Positions 10,952-22,023 are shown, counted from the stretch's first letter. The stretch is 64,000 nt of DNA from Isoetes taiwanensis (GCA_021234155.1 JAJEKV010000005.1:2183294-2247293); one strand, 5' to 3'. Notes: generated by a model not told the origin, from the letters alone. A program made the numbers and translations.

Positions 10952-11899
10952 TCATAGAACCAAACAAATTATAGAACACAAACCTTTTTGTTGCCCTTTG
11001 ACAAAATCATCAAATTGGGATCTATCATTGTCATGTAGATAATATTTTTGTGTTTTCGACTTATATTCTAAGCATGCAAGTGAAATAACTGAGTCCAAAG
11101 ATATGAGTTGAAGATCTGACAAGTCATAGAAAAACCATGTAGACTTCTTATCCTTGTGTTCGTTATACCAAGCTAAATTCACCTCCACAGGATAAGATGG
11201 ACGATTCGCCAAGTCAATAGACTCTCTACTTTCCTTCCAACCTTTACCAGCCTTTTTTCTAATGCTTAAGACTCTGCCTAAGTACCAAAGGAATGTTTTC
11301 TCTCCATTATAAGTTCCACGTTTACGTTTTGAAATCTTGTCCTTGACTTTTTCCACTTCAAAGTACACTGCACAGTCAGAGCCAATTCCAAGTGACGTTG
11401 CAGCATTGATATTTCTGTCTTGTTCATTAAGGCTTACGTAACTCCTTACTCTAGTCAATCTGTCCTTTGAAAGGAATGGATTTCCGTTAAGGAGGCTGAC
11501 TAAGGTTGCCTTGTATACCTTCTTGTCATCAATCTGCACTGTTCTTTCAACTTGCACATCTCTTTTCAATTCCTCCTGATCTAGCATGTCATCAAAGACA
11601 CGCCTCATTTCCAACTCTGCCACTAACTCCTCATCAACTAACTCCTCATCAAGTTGCTCGCAAGGCCTTTCGTGATCTGAAATATGATCTTCATCATTTT
11701 CAAAAAGATCGGATTCATCCTCTATTTGACAAGAATCTAAATGCTTGTAATAGTTTGAAAGAAAACAGTCCTCCAACTGCCATGGTGTAATCCACCACGT
11801 TGAGTTATCTTTGCTCACTATACCTACCTGCTTGCATAACTCTTTTGCGCATATAAACCCTTCCTGTAATGCAAGTATCACTTTTGCATCAGTGCTCAC
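10952..11899 (-). CDS. C-terminal block of the transposase-like gene
   Basis: A 315-codon frame continues the preceding block after two stops (about 11907 and 11969). It holds an acidic stretch (DESDLFENDEDHISDHERP…EELVDEELVAELEMRR), a stretch matching no family (RSYVSLNEQDRNINAATSL), and a C-terminal part rich in aromatic residues (STWFFYDLSDLQL). AAAAG|GTTTGTG near 10980 could be another donor, so the frame end at 10952 may be intronic. Confidence 0.5.
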   Translation of the reverse strand: MSTDAKVILALQEGFICAKELCKQVGIVSKDNSTWWITPWQLEDCFLSNYYKHLDSCQIEDESDLFENDEDHISDHERPCEQLDEELVDEELVAELEMRRVFDDMLDQEELKRDVQVERTVQIDDKKVYKATLVSLLNGNPFLSKDRLTRVRSYVSLNEQDRNINAATSLGIGSDCAVYFEVEKVKDKISKRKRGTYNGEKTFLWYLGRVLSIRKKAGKGWKESRESIDLANRPSYPVEVNLAWYNEHKDKKSTWFFYDLSDLQLISLDSVISLACLEYKSKTQKYYLHDNDRSQFDDFVKGQQKGLCSIICLVL

Positions 11900-12118
11900 T
11901 TCGGTTTAATCAGATAAGTCGCATGTTATTTCCTTCCCATCTTCTGCTAATTTGTGTTCAAGATCTTGCTAGATATTTTCCTGTTTTGCATGAGCTTTAG
12001 GAAATAATAAATCTGATAGAGCTTGGAATTGGGCCACTTTGTTTAGAGCACCTGCACTCTCAATTAGATCTGCACCGGTGTATGATCTCTCATTCCGTAC
12101 CATTCCCCCAATTTTAGA

Positions 12119-12556
12119 TTAAAAATTCTCACAATCTGAACCCGTGGAAGCTAATGGCACTGGCAGATCATTACAGTGGTCTCTAAAGTACTTAATTAAT
12201 AGAACGGCAAAATGACAAGACAATTGAATATCCATAAAAGTTTCACGGCTTATGAAATTCTTCCCAAGAGAGTAGGTATCATGATTAATAATCCACAACC
12301 TCCAAAGCCTAGAGCATAACAACACGATTAAAATAATATATTTGCCAATAAGCAAAAGCAAACAAAGTATCTCAATGAGATTGATATCCGACCTGAAAAA
12401 GAAAGACACGGCCGAAGCTGCCCTGATCCGTGACCTTAAATCCATGTGAGGTGACAAGAATATATCAATGTATAGTGACATGATGTGGAGGTATGTTTCA
12501 GTTCCCAAAGTTCGAATTTGTGGAGCATTTGTGCCACTTCTCAATTCCTTAAACAT
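12119..12556 (-). CDS. continuation of the transposase-like core with an 84-nt in-frame intron
   Basis: This block continues in the shifted frame from KELRSGTNAPQIRTLGTE to VSFFFR. It is then interrupted by an intron (12392-12309, GTCGG…CTCTAG) whose length is a multiple of three, so unspliced sequence stays open. After splicing it continues LWRLWIINHDTY and SRETFMDIQLSCHFAVLLIK, ending TGSDCENF at a stop (12119-12121). The same frame carries on past the stop with GGMVRNERSYTGADLIES, showing that the stop is a mutation. Confidence 0.55.
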   Translation of the reverse strand: MFKELRSGTNAPQIRTLGTETYLHIMSLYIDIFLSPHMDLRSRIRAASAVSFFFRSDINLIEILCLLLLIGKYIILIVLLCSRLWRLWIINHDTYSLGKNFISRETFMDIQLSCHFAVLLIKYFRDHCNDLPVPLASTGSDCENF

Positions 12557-14279
12557 ACCTGAACTTTTCTAGCTGCAATTCTTTGGGCAGCACGCCAATT
12601 TTGTCTATCCTTCCTTTCAACATCTCCTACTTGTAGTCCATGTTCTCCAATGCATAAATTAAACACGTGCCACACATCATTTAATGTCACTAACTCCTCA
12701 CCTAAATACAATCTTCTTGATGCATTGTCTAAGGGATTTATCAGCTTTTTTCCATTGTGTATGAAGTCTTGATCATGAAGACCATAAATGCTGCCATCAG
12801 TCCTAATGCTTGCGGTTAAAACCCATCCATCCCAATGTATGCGAAAAGAATTGGCAGGCTGTTTTGATGATAAGTAGTCTTGCAACATACATGTTCTACG
12901 TCGTGCATCTCCATCAGAACTATGCCCAATTAAGGGCCCTATTACCTTCCTCAAATGTATGTCCCAAAGTCTTAGAACTTCCTTCCATTGGGACTGCACG
13001 AACTTGTGATCAAACTTATTACATGTTAGCTGAATTGCTAAAACAAGCTTGGGCAATCGACTGTGCAAGGGATTCACTATTAGCACGCGTGTATAGTGTG
13101 CAATGACATTATCCTCAAATGCTTGCACAATATTTTGGTAACCACCATCTCCTGATCCAAGACTAACTGTAAAAGCAGCATCACATGCATGATCTTGCGA
13201 CTTGCCACAAAAGCCAACCAAGCTATCATCCCTCGCAACCCATTGTATAGCCTTTTTTATTGTAGTCTCGTCCTCTGCTACAATGGCGGGCACATGTCCA
13301 AGTGTTAAAGACAAATGGTTCATGTACTCTGTATAAATTCTTGACAAGTGAATGAAAGTTTGTTTGTTAACACCAACCTTATAAATAAAACTGTTTCGGG
13401 CAGAACGCATTGTGGTGGATAAACTAGGGCCAGCAAGATTTAATGACAAGAAGTTATGCATTCTTTGCCCACCCCAAATCTTAATTGTTTCAAATAGCTC
13501 TTTTGTCATTTCATTGTAGCGTTTTCCCTGTCCTGGCCTAATAATATTATGTGCAATGTCAGTCAAGAAGTTCCATAGTGCAGGCTTCCCATTAAATTTA
13601 CCTTGAGTGTGGGCCTCAACAATATCTCTACAGAATTTTCGCACATCTTTTCGATGCATCGATTCGGATAAAGTATCACGTATCGATCTTTGTCTTACAG
13701 ATAATGCTACAATTCTCATTTTGCTAAATATAAGCTCTCTTCTTAGTTTCCTATTTTCACATGAAGTGGCCTTTGCCAAAATTTTCATCTCTCTGTTTGT
13801 CATGTAATCCACCCTAAGATGTGTCTTCGTCGTTCTCAATCCTCTCTGTATTTTGCCTTCTTTCTGTCTATCAACCCGCATCTTGAAGTCCCCTTCCTTG
13901 GGTATGGACGAACAATATGAACATTGATAGTTCGTGAAGGGTCTCTCATCGTGGTTAATTCGATTGCACAACACGTGCCTAAATGTCCCATCAATGGTAA
14001 TGGATTCTCCATTGATGCTGAAACTACCTCGCAAGTTTGGCTCACAGTACCAATATGCCCCACCTCTTGAATCATCTAAGAAAGGCCTTAAATCGCTCGT
14101 TCTAGATGCATATCTATATTTCATTTGCCAATCACCCCAACACAAAAAAGCTTTGCGTTCACTTCCTGTATTTTCAAAACTTTTAAGCCTAACACACCAA
14201 AACATGAAAGTATCTAAAAGGAATGTAGACTTACTGGACTGATCGCTTGAATCTTTCTCATCCAACTTGGATGTTGATG
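12541..14279 (-). CDS. transposase-like core exon
   Basis: A 580-codon open block enters from a clean acceptor (TTGTAG|CATCAACATCC). It begins with a Ser/Asp-rich linker, then a Cys-containing segment (YQCSYCSS…), a helical region, and two conserved-looking acidic stretches: AEDETTIKKAIQW near codon 341 and GHSSDGDARRR near codon 459, followed by YGLHDQDFIHNGKKL. D-E-x-x-I-K followed by a glycine-rich strand, then a second acidic motif, resembles the RNase-H-fold DDE core of P-element/THAP9-type transposases, but I cannot assign the catalytic triad. A 1-nt deletion near 12548 shifts the frame to the next block. Confidence 0.55.
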
Positions 14280-14625
14280 CTACAATATCACCAAACATAA
14301 AAAAAAGGAAACATTAATGGAAAGATATAAACCCTATGAATATCAGAATATGAAAACTGAAATAACCCTATGAAATGGCTCTGCTGAGAGATCTATGGAT
14401 ATCAGAAATGGCCTGCAAAAGGGCAGCATATGTCTTTTTTCTTCGTGCTTCTAGTGTTAATAATACATTGACTGTTCATAATACATGGACTGTAGCATTG
14501 AGGGCTAAACATAATACATATTCTCACATTGAGTGAAGAGAAAGATATGCTAGATACCTCTTGTGATCTAGAAAATAGGGATGCAAAATTAGAGAAAATT
14601 AGAGAAAATAGGGATGCAAAATTAC

Positions 14626-15349
14626 CTCTTGTGACAAATGTTAACATACTCTTTTGGCGTGGGTCAGGTTGATGCTTTGGAGGTCTGCCTCCCACGTTGT
14701 GTATCTTATTTTCCTTCTCTCCGCCAGATTCCTTTGCCGCGGCTTTTTGGACATGCCTAGATGATTGAATGTGTTGCTTCATGTTAGTTAGCACGGATCC
14801 TGTTGGTGGAAATAGTAAAATTGACTTGTTACATAGCTTGCAAGCGATACAAATGCTGCCCAGATCCATGTAGCCTGCTATACTGTCCTTATACAACTCA
14901 AAAATAACACCAGATTGTTCTACAAATGGATTGACATAGTCTATCAGGGATCTCTCCACCTTAGCCTTATTCCGCTCAACAATATCCTGTGTGCATTCTT
15001 CATTCACAAGATTCTCAATCATATTTAACTCCAGATTACGACGCTGATAATTATCATTATGCGCTTTTGTTTTACAATGCCGAGCTGTGAAGTTATACAT
15101 GGTATCACTACCGCCTTTCCCATAACGCTGATTACACTCAATGCACCATATATAAAATACTGCTCGGCCATTTACATCATCAGACATGAGTTCAAACCTG
15201 TCCTGCCTGCCAGCACTCCTCATCTTAGTTGTGTAGAACGTTAGCTCTTTTTTCCACTTAAATAGGTCAGCTTTCGTGGCCAATTTAGACCGCATCTTGC
15301 TCTCACATGAGCCACTTGAGGATCTTACTAGGCTGCTATCATTATCAGC
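14626..15349 (-). CDS. zinc-finger exon, two C-x2-C…H-x5-H fingers
   Basis: The first finger is CIEC with HCKTKAH, and the second is CKLC with HIQSSRH. Both fit C-x2-C…H-x5-H, as in BED-type or long-loop C2H2 fingers used by transposases and chromatin proteins to bind DNA. After the second finger come basic and linker residues (GGRPPKHQPDPRQ) and a good splice donor AAGAG|GTAATT at 14626/14625. Upstream in frame are Ser-rich residues from about 15349 after a weak AG. The first ATG lies at 15295, but the true start is probably in the preceding exon. Confidence 0.6.
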
Positions 15350-15396
15350 CTTATATCATCTCTATTGACCTCTACTACCACACTCTGCAAATTAGA

Positions 15397-15711
15397 TTAT
15401 TCTTCTAACTCTTCAATGACTACACGTGGCCTTTTAGAAGGTTGGAAACTAATCTGATCAATCTGATCTGTTATCCTTACCACAACCTCATTGTCCGTAA
15501 CCGTAAACCTCCTTTCTTGTTTCTTTGATAAAGGCAAGTTCCGCTCAGCAAGGAATATGAAACCGTGCCCCATGAGTTTGTCTAATTCATCAGTCTCAAT
15601 CTCTTCTCTCAAATCCGCATAAGATGCACCATCTTCCACTCTAACAAACCCAATTTCTGTGGAGTCCCCGTTGCCAGCATCTAAGCGAACTGAAATTGCA
15701 CGTTGGTCCAT
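15397..15711 (-). CDS. N-terminal exon of the transposase-like gene, ubiquitin-fold-like
   Basis: This 104-codon frame starts MDQRAISVRLD and contains YADLREEIETDELDKLMGHG and FTVTDNEVVVRI. The alternation of strands and a helix resembles a small beta-grasp (PB1/ubiquitin-like) domain, but this is a guess from pattern alone. It ends with a basic KRPR stretch that could be a nuclear localisation signal. The following bases contain possible splice sites, but the exact junction to the zinc-finger block is unclear. The stop at 15397 may simply be intronic. Confidence 0.45.
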   Translation of the reverse strand: MDQRAISVRLDAGNGDSTEIGFVRVEDGASYADLREEIETDELDKLMGHGFIFLAERNLPLSKKQERRFTVTDNEVVVRITDQIDQISFQPSKRPRVVIEELEE

Positions 15712-16137
15712 TTTGTGATCTGGCTTCAGATGTCAAAAAATCTGTCAATGGTATCACATGTCAGAATTAAGAATACTATGAGTAATATGGTGTTAGTAAT
15801 ATGAGTAATACGATTGAGACTGTTGTCTCTCAAACCCCTAGACCAGATTATGCCATACTTATGGCAAAATACAGCAATGAAGACCATAGAAAGCATCTGC
15901 CAAATTCTTAACAATCAATTCACATTCTAAAACCTTAACAATCACTTCATTCCAACTATATGTTCATAATTCTGCAATTGTGGTCTAAAATTAGGAGTCT
16001 AAATGACCATACGTTATCCAGTACATGATTCATTTGAGTCCCAATTTGTTCTAACATTTTAGAATAACCTAATCAGCTTCTATATATAAGCATGATTCCT
16101 AACAGGAGAATACCAGCTAAATCTAGGAATTGCCGGC
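15712..16137. other. spacer between divergent gene remnants
   Basis: AT-rich spacer separating the minus-strand transposase-like gene from the plus-strand oxygenase fragment. A TATATATAAG TATA-like box lies at 16080-16090, about 50 bp before the oxygenase ATG, and could be its old promoter. Nothing else is seen. Confidence 0.4.
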
Positions 16138-16749
16138 ATGGCTGAGATGAAGAATGCTACCATAGGAGTGAAGGCAATGCTGGAGTCTACAAAGGAACCA
16201 ATGGCTAAAGTGCCTGATAATTACATTCTGCCTCCTTCTCTCAGGCCCCTAACCAATATGGTAACATACTCTCACACTCCGCAAGTTCCAGTTATCGACA
16301 TTGCAAGGCTTCATAGTTCAGGACATTCTGAAGTGGTCCAAGAAATTGGAGAAGCTTTTGAAACATGGGGATTCTTTCAGGTTGCTCCCTTGCTTTAACC
16401 TGGCATATTAGACTCGTGGCAGACCAACTCAAGGTGTGTGCATTCTGCATATGAATTAATATGATGCAAATTATATTTGAAAAACATTGTTTATCTTCCA
16501 TGTTAACCACTCTTATTCCTCTTGCAGATCTTGACAAACGAAAAGTATAAGAGCATTCAGCATAGAGCCCTGAGTACAGCAGAGACTCGAATTTCCATAG
16601 CTGCGTTTGTGAATCCTGCGCAGGACTTCGAAGTAAAACCTCTAGCTGATCTACCTAAATACAAAAGCGTTATTTTTGGGAAGTATCTCAAGCAGTATAC
16701 ATCAAGGGACCTTCAGCAGGGAAAATACCTACATTCTTACATCATATAG
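16138..16749 (+). pseudogene. 2-oxoglutarate/Fe(II) oxygenase, internally deleted
   Basis: The first part (16138 to about 16380) begins MAEMKNATIGVKAM and reads through the plant DIOX_N region: VPVIDIARL and EIGEAFETWGFFQV. It then collapses into VAPLL and a stop. A remnant of the next exon (LVADQLK) ends at a donor AAG|GTGTGTG near 16434. After an intron ending TTGCAG (16527) the last exon gives ILTNEKYKSIQHRAL and RISIAAF to a TAG at 16747. The distal iron-ligand His (in SIQHR) and the 2OG-binding RIS are kept, but the HxD pair and most of the barrel are missing. The family (DMR6/SRG1/flavonoid oxygenase type) uses 2OG, O2 and iron to hydroxylate small molecules. This copy cannot work. Confidence 0.88.
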
Positions 16750-19150
16750 ATTGTATCTAGTTCTTCATAGTTGTAAGTAGATGATCTCTAATTCTTCTAG
16801 TTCTTCACATAGATATTGCAGAAACTATCTATAATACATCACATTATCTGCATCTTTCTGTTCCCTACTTGTATGAAGTGCATCACATAATTTTACTCTC
16901 AGAATCAAATATTAAAGGTGTTCAAGATGAGAAACATACTGTACAAGAGATTTGAAGGTGATTACTTATGCACCATAAATCCCAAACGAAATAAGGTCCA
17001 CTCGATTCATCCTTAACATAAATCCGAATAAGGTCCACTCGTTTGCTTCTGAAATCCGAATTTGTGCACTTATTGGTCTAACCAGCAGCAATAATCTTGA
17101 TTCTTATTGGCCTTTGTAACAGGAAAAATCAATGCTCATAATAGTAGTAATAGAGAATGAACAACTATGAATGCATATATAAGACGTACCTTGGAGCAAG
17201 AAGGCACAGCAATGACCCATATATGAGATCTTTGTTTCTGTGAAAAATGGAACTTAAACCCAAAATCTGTTGAAGCTCCAAAACTAAAAGGAAAATCTTA
17301 TACGGCGTGAGGCAGCTCGCAACAAGGAGGCCTCTCGTATACGGTCGAAGCTCGCCAGTGGCGCCACACTCCCCTTCACGTAAGTCTACGAAATTTTTTA
17401 AAAAAAACTCGTATTTTTACTGGCCAAAAACCATTAAAAACCCCCTCGACGTGCACGCAGATGAGTTATACGCCTATACGTGTGAACCCCCCTTGGCACA
17501 AACATAGGTTCATAGGAACCGATATAGATGCTGACCATATAATCAACTTCAGAAATGTATGATAGTTTCAAGAGATTGTGTTGCCTTATTGTCATATATC
17601 ATTTTGCATTTTTGATACTTGCCTTTATTTGGACATGAAGCATGTTGCATTTTGGCACTCTATTGGGTTTTTATGACATGGATTTTATATTAGATACATT
17701 CTCCTTTCGCATTGTGTTCATATGGTTCTAGTTTTCTCATAAGATCAATTTCATTAGCAATGATCATTCAGTATGCCTTTGAGTTCCTCATCTTTTTTAC
17801 AATACGATATCATACACTAGCTTTACTCACAGATTGTCCAACCTTGTTCTAAAAAATAAGAAAACAGTGAGATAAAATGCGAAATCCTCTCCATTTGCAT
17901 GAAGCTTCTTACTTGGCCATGGTTCTCCAATACTCTCACTCGGACAGTTTCGCCGACCAAATTGATAGTACTCTTTGCCAAAATCAGAGGGAAAACAGAG
18001 TTTTGCTCTCGAATTTTTGCAATGAATTGCATCAATTCAAATTTGAACATCGCCCTCCAAAATTTGGCGCTCAATTTGGAGGTTCTTTGGCTAATCTCGC
18101 TTGATGGAGTGCGCGAACTTGAAGCTAGTCTAGAGAGAAATATAGACAATCTTTTTTATGACTACATGCCTAACCTGCTCAACAACTTGTCATAACTAGG
18201 TTTACCAGCTTTGGGGGTGGCATTTTTTGCCCAAGCTTGCAAGTTCAGAAATAGGTTTGGAATCAAATTTAGGGACAGTCTGAAGGGCTCTTAAATGATC
18301 CCATCAAACCTTTATAATGAATGTAAATGATAAATCGTTTCTCAAGCGGGATAACCATTTTACAATATAGAAATAGGGTCGCCATTTTTATGCGACGTGT
18401 ATTTTCGTGCTGACACGTGTCACGTCCCTACATCGCGGAATGGAAGTTGGGTCTTCCAATTCCGCTCAACTGGTTTAGCCGGTTACCATAGTTTTTTGTC
18501 ATTGTTTTTTAGTGTCACACCTTTTTAAATATCAAATGAGATTGCAATCAAATGAAACAAGAAGCAAATCAGAGATTTAGATACAGATTGACATTGAAAA
18601 CGTTATAGACAGTAACACAGATTGAATGAAATACATCACGCTCTACAATGTCTCAACCCAAAATCGCTCCTCTTTAATCATCCATTTTTGCCTAACAATA
18701 GAGCATAGGCACATAAACAAAATTTCAAACATGGGCAGGAACAGAAATCCATCATTTTTTTGAAGCCGCATCAGAATCAAGCTCCGTTCCAAGCGCTGTC
18801 CATATCACAGCCTTGCTATGGCTACAACTACGCAAAGATGGGTTTTGAAGAGGATCCAAAGTCGTCAATAATGCTATAAAAATGGCAGTGCATTTGGCAA
18901 CGATCTGGCCCGCAGTACCTCACAGGCACTCCTATCCCTGGCCTTAGAAAATGCAGAACATGCTTCCGACAAAGAAAAAAAAGCATGCATGGAGATTCAA
19001 CTTCAAAACCATTTGCAACAGAATAACACGATCAAGCAAATGCCGTTGGCAGTAATATTTCTCTGGTTAAGAAACTAAATGGGAAAAAGAAAGGGAAAGA
19101 TAATGGGATCAAATCCGGAAAGCACACTTTTGAAGCAGCAATAGCAAAAG
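16750..19150. other. long spacer, no gene recognised
   Basis: Only shadow-sized frames occur (for example 17307-17507 and 17823-18195), with no family resemblance or splice structure. An inverted pair around 17300-17345 (GCAGCTCGC…GAAGCTCGC) is too weak to call. No tRNA, rRNA or transposon end was seen. Confidence 0.4.
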
Positions 19151-19461
19151 TATGTTTGGAGCATTCTCTGGAGCAAGGATGTATGGTTCCCCCGGCAAAC
19201 AAAGATGGAAATACTCCTCTCTAAAGCTGATGTTGGAAGCTTCTTTCAAGTTTTTTTGTTCTGCATATCTCCTAGTCTTGTGGTTATTTTGTTATTCTAC
19301 CACAGGCCCATACTTGTTCTGTTTCGGGACTATTTTGTAAGGCTCTTTTTGTAAGGCAGGCTTATATATCAAATGGTTTACAGATGACTTTAAATGCTCT
19401 GTATTCTCCAACTCTTTGTGAAGATTTTTTACTGTAAGGCTCTCTTTATTATGGTCATGAC

Positions 19462-19580
19462 AGATATATGGTTGATGCAAATATTCCTATTTCCTGCAAG
19501 TTGTATATGGTCTGGAGCATATACAAATATATGGTTGATGCAAATATTATTTCCTGCTAGTTGTATATGGTTTGGAGCAA
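19462..19580. repeat. ~60-bp tandem duplication
   Basis: Two units contain ATATATGGTTGATGCAAATAT, TTTCCTGC and AGTTGTATATGGT(C/T)TGGAGCA in direct tandem. They lie within a long plus-strand frame (19394-20566) that I regard as repeat-derived and not a gene, because both of its tandem blocks are translated. Confidence 0.7.
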
Positions 19581-19869
19581 CTCGGTTCCCATCCTATCTG
19601 CAAAACATATTCAGCCTTGCAGACATCTCTGGAAAACCCTCGGTGTGGTTCTGGTGTTCTCAATGTGATGCATTCCGGTTGCATATAAACAGGTTAAAAG
19701 CTCTCCTCTTTGGTCATAACGTTATGGGTGGTTTTGGCATTCCATGCTACTCTACCAGCTCCACCTATTTGCCCTATGGTTGTTCCTGGGATGGGCAGCC
19801 GACTCCCAGCATAAAGGGTTTTGCTGCCCTTTCTACCTTAAGCAACTATCTCTATCTCTCCTTCTATCA

Positions 19870-20100
19870 TAACAATATCACAAAGATATATCAGGCCCAT
19901 CTCAAAGTTATGTGGCTGGGTACTATCTCTTTGGTGGGAGATATGCTGTCCTCTAGTAATAATATCACTGAGATATTTCATGCTCGTCCCATTGTTATCT
20001 GGCTGGGTCCTATCTTTTTGATGGGGGGTAATATCATTGACATACATCATGCTCGTCTCAAAGTTATATGGCTGGGTCATATCTTTTTGTTGGGGGGAAA
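19870..20100. repeat. ~70-bp tandem repeat, three units
   Basis: Three units share AATATCA(C/T)…GATAT, CATGCTCGTC, GTTAT(G/C/A)TGGCTGGGT and ATCTTTTTG(A/T)TGGGGGG. The array precedes the LINE endonuclease frame by about 480 bp and may belong to the LINE 5' region or ORF1 area. No gag-like CCHC knuckle is visible. Confidence 0.65.
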
Positions 20101-20665
20101 GGACGACAACTCAATGCCTTACGGTGGAGTCTTACATTCCACGTGTCTTCTTACTTTCAATACCAGGTCCATATGGGGGCTCTTAAGATATTCCAGCAAC
20201 ATCGACATGTGGAAGGTGTCGCCCCTATGGGACACCTTGGCACTTCTTTGCACTTTGGAATTTCTTCATAAAAGGCCAAAGAAGTGCCCATTATTATGCT
20301 CCTCATCTCCATATACGATGAAAGCTATCAAGGGGGGGTTCCATATAGGGTTCCATTGGGGTACTTCGAGTTGCCCCTCTTCAGCTTTACAAAGGGACAT
20401 ATACAAAGGGACACCCCTTAAACATTTACCCCCCTTTGTTTCCAAAGTCTTACCTCCCCTAATAAGGGAATCTCCTAGGTGCTGTCCCACTTGGTACTTA
20501 GTGAGAATGTGTGCAGGGGGGAACATAATTACATCCCTGTACTTAAGGTTGGAAGATTACCTATAGTCATAACCACTTAGGGATGATCATTGTTTCTTGG
20601 AATTTGCGTGGTATCAAAGGAGCACTCAAACGTGCTAGGGTATTAGCGGCAATTAGATCAATGAA

Positions 20666-20986
20666 GGGTAAAAGCATGTTAGGGTGTCCCTTAAAAAGTA
20701 TTATTTAGTGACCAAAAAAGTACCTAAAAAAGTACCCAGGACTGGGTACTGGGTACCTGTGTAATATCTCAATAAAAGGTACATTCTAGAACTCTTATAT
20801 ATATTTTGGTCTTCAGTAGCATTATCTTTATCTTAACTTTGAATATTAATGCGTCCTTGACTTTTATTTTGGACTTTTGTACTAGTTTTAATGAAAATAA
20901 AAATGAGAAAGTACCCAAAACTGAAGTATCTAGTGTATGTACTTTTGCAGGTTCCAAAAGTGGTACACCCTAACATGCTTTTACCC
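20666..20986. mobile_element. 321-bp MITE with perfect 22-bp TIRs and 4-bp TSD
   Basis: The left end GGGTAAAAGCATG… is repeated as a perfect 22-base inverted copy at the right end (…CATGCTTTTACCC). TGAA flanks both sides (20662-20665 and 20987-20990). Removing the element restores the LINE endonuclease reading RSMKADIVMLQEHRL in frame, so the boundaries are exact. A 4-bp TSD that is not TTAA does not match the usual hAT, Mutator or Harbinger sizes, so I leave the superfamily open. Confidence 0.9.
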
Positions 20987-21658
20987 TGAAGGCAGACATT
21001 GTCATGCTGCAAGAACATAGGCTCCCTGACTTTGAGGCTAGCTCACTCGGCAGTTGGGTGGGCAATGGCTATTCCTCCTTTAGTTGTGCAGCTCGGGGAA
21101 CTAAGGGAGGTACTTGTATCCTTTGGAAAGGTTAGGCTCAGAAAAACCAGTCTTCAGGACTGGAGGGCAGGTGGCAGTCAGTTATTTTTGAAAACAATAA
21201 CTGTCAATGGGGGCTTATTAATGTTTACGCCTCCAATAAGCCTGCTGAGAGGGCAACCATGTGGAATAATATTGAGAGCTGGATTTCCCAGCACGAGAAC
21301 GTGGTTGATAACTGGATACTTGGGGGTGACCTAAATATGACTGACATGTGGGATCAAAAAGTGGGTTTGCATAGGAATCTGCAGGAGGAGGAAGAACGTG
21401 CATGGCTTTCTCTAATTAATCTGCAAGGTGCAGGCTTCTCTCTGGTTCCTCCCTCCAATACTACATTTTCCTGGTCTAACAAACAGAAGGGTCAGGACAG
21501 AGTGTATTGTTTGCTTGATAGATTTTATTTGGCCAACAAATCTGCAGAATTTATGGACAAGTCTTATGTTGAAGGTGATCTTGCATTCACTCATTCGGAT
21601 CATGTGCCGCAGCGGCTTACTCTTGAGGATATCCCCTACCGTAAAAATCAGTAATATC

Positions 21659-22023
21659 GTGTTGTCCCCAGACGTCACGTGCATCGACGTCTTTACGTAT
21701 TTTTAAAAAATACATTTTTTTCAGCCATACGTACCTTACGTACGTTTGGAGTATTTTTTAAAAATCAAAAAACAGTGTTTAAATAGAATAAAACAGTGAA
21801 ATAAAACATAAAACTGATGTAGGGGAAGTTGGTTAGCATGTTGGTTTGCTATCTAGGAGGCCTAGGTTCAATTCCTGGTAAGTGCAAGTTTACTGTTTTG
21901 TGAAAAACAAGTAGTATTTAAAAAAAAATGTTAGGAGTATTTTTTAAAAATACGTACGTACGTACAAGTACGGTACGGAATGGATCCTTTTCAAAAAATA
22001 CGCGTATTTTTGCAACACTGGGT
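21659..22023. mobile_element. ~365-bp non-autonomous insertion in the LINE, possibly hAT-like
   Basis: GTAATATC flanks both sides (about 21651-21658 and 22022-22029). An 8-bp duplication fits hAT. The right end, read inwards, is CCAGTGTTGCAAAAATA and the left end is GTGTTGTCCCC, sharing GTGTTG. Inside are complementary AT-rich arms with TACGTACG words around a central tRNA-like segment. The left terminus seems to have lost two or three bases, and the exact reading frame of the LINE across the insertion is off by one. Confidence 0.6.
21820..21890 (+). ncRNA. tRNA-derived segment with pol III A and B boxes
   Basis: TAGCATGTTGG (21834-21844) fits an A box with one missing base, and GGTTCAATTCC (21865-21875) is a good B box. 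CTAGG-TTCAATT-CCTGG folds as a proper T arm, and TAGC…GCTA as a D stem. The acceptor stem does not pair and the anticodon arm overlaps the T arm, so this is not a working tRNA gene. It is best read as a SINE head or tRNA relic carried within the insertion. Confidence 0.55.

Larger units (their letters stand above)
10952..15711 (-). pseudogene. decayed zinc-finger/transposase-like gene with introns (whole locus)
   Basis: Five coding blocks in the same direction fit one gene read right to left: a small N-terminal domain (15711-15397), two C2H2/BED-like fingers (15349-14627), a large core with acidic motifs (14279-12541), a block with an 84-nt intron (12556-12119), and an acidic C-terminal block (12118-10952). 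Splice joints support one protein: AAGAG|GTAATT at 14626/14625 joins in phase to TTGTAG|CATC at 14280/14279, and CAG|GTCGG to CTCTAG|GC (intron 12309-12392) restores FFFRLWRLW. Breaks are a 1-nt loss near 12548 and stops at 12119, about 11969 and about 11907. Zinc fingers followed by an acidic core suggest a DNA transposon or a host gene derived from one. I know no family name for it. Terminal inverted repeats were not found. Confidence 0.6.

Noticed and set aside
17290-17510. Inverted-repeat MITE
   Set aside because: Short complementary words exist, but no continuous terminal repeat or target duplication could be found.
19394-20566. 390-codon protein
   Set aside because: The frame runs through two tandem-repeat blocks, is rich in Trp/Cys/Leu in a repeat-driven way, and has no recognisable domain or splice support.
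21820-21890. Functional tRNA gene
   Set aside because: The A and B boxes are good, but the acceptor stem does not pair, position 33 is not U, and the anticodon and T arms overlap.
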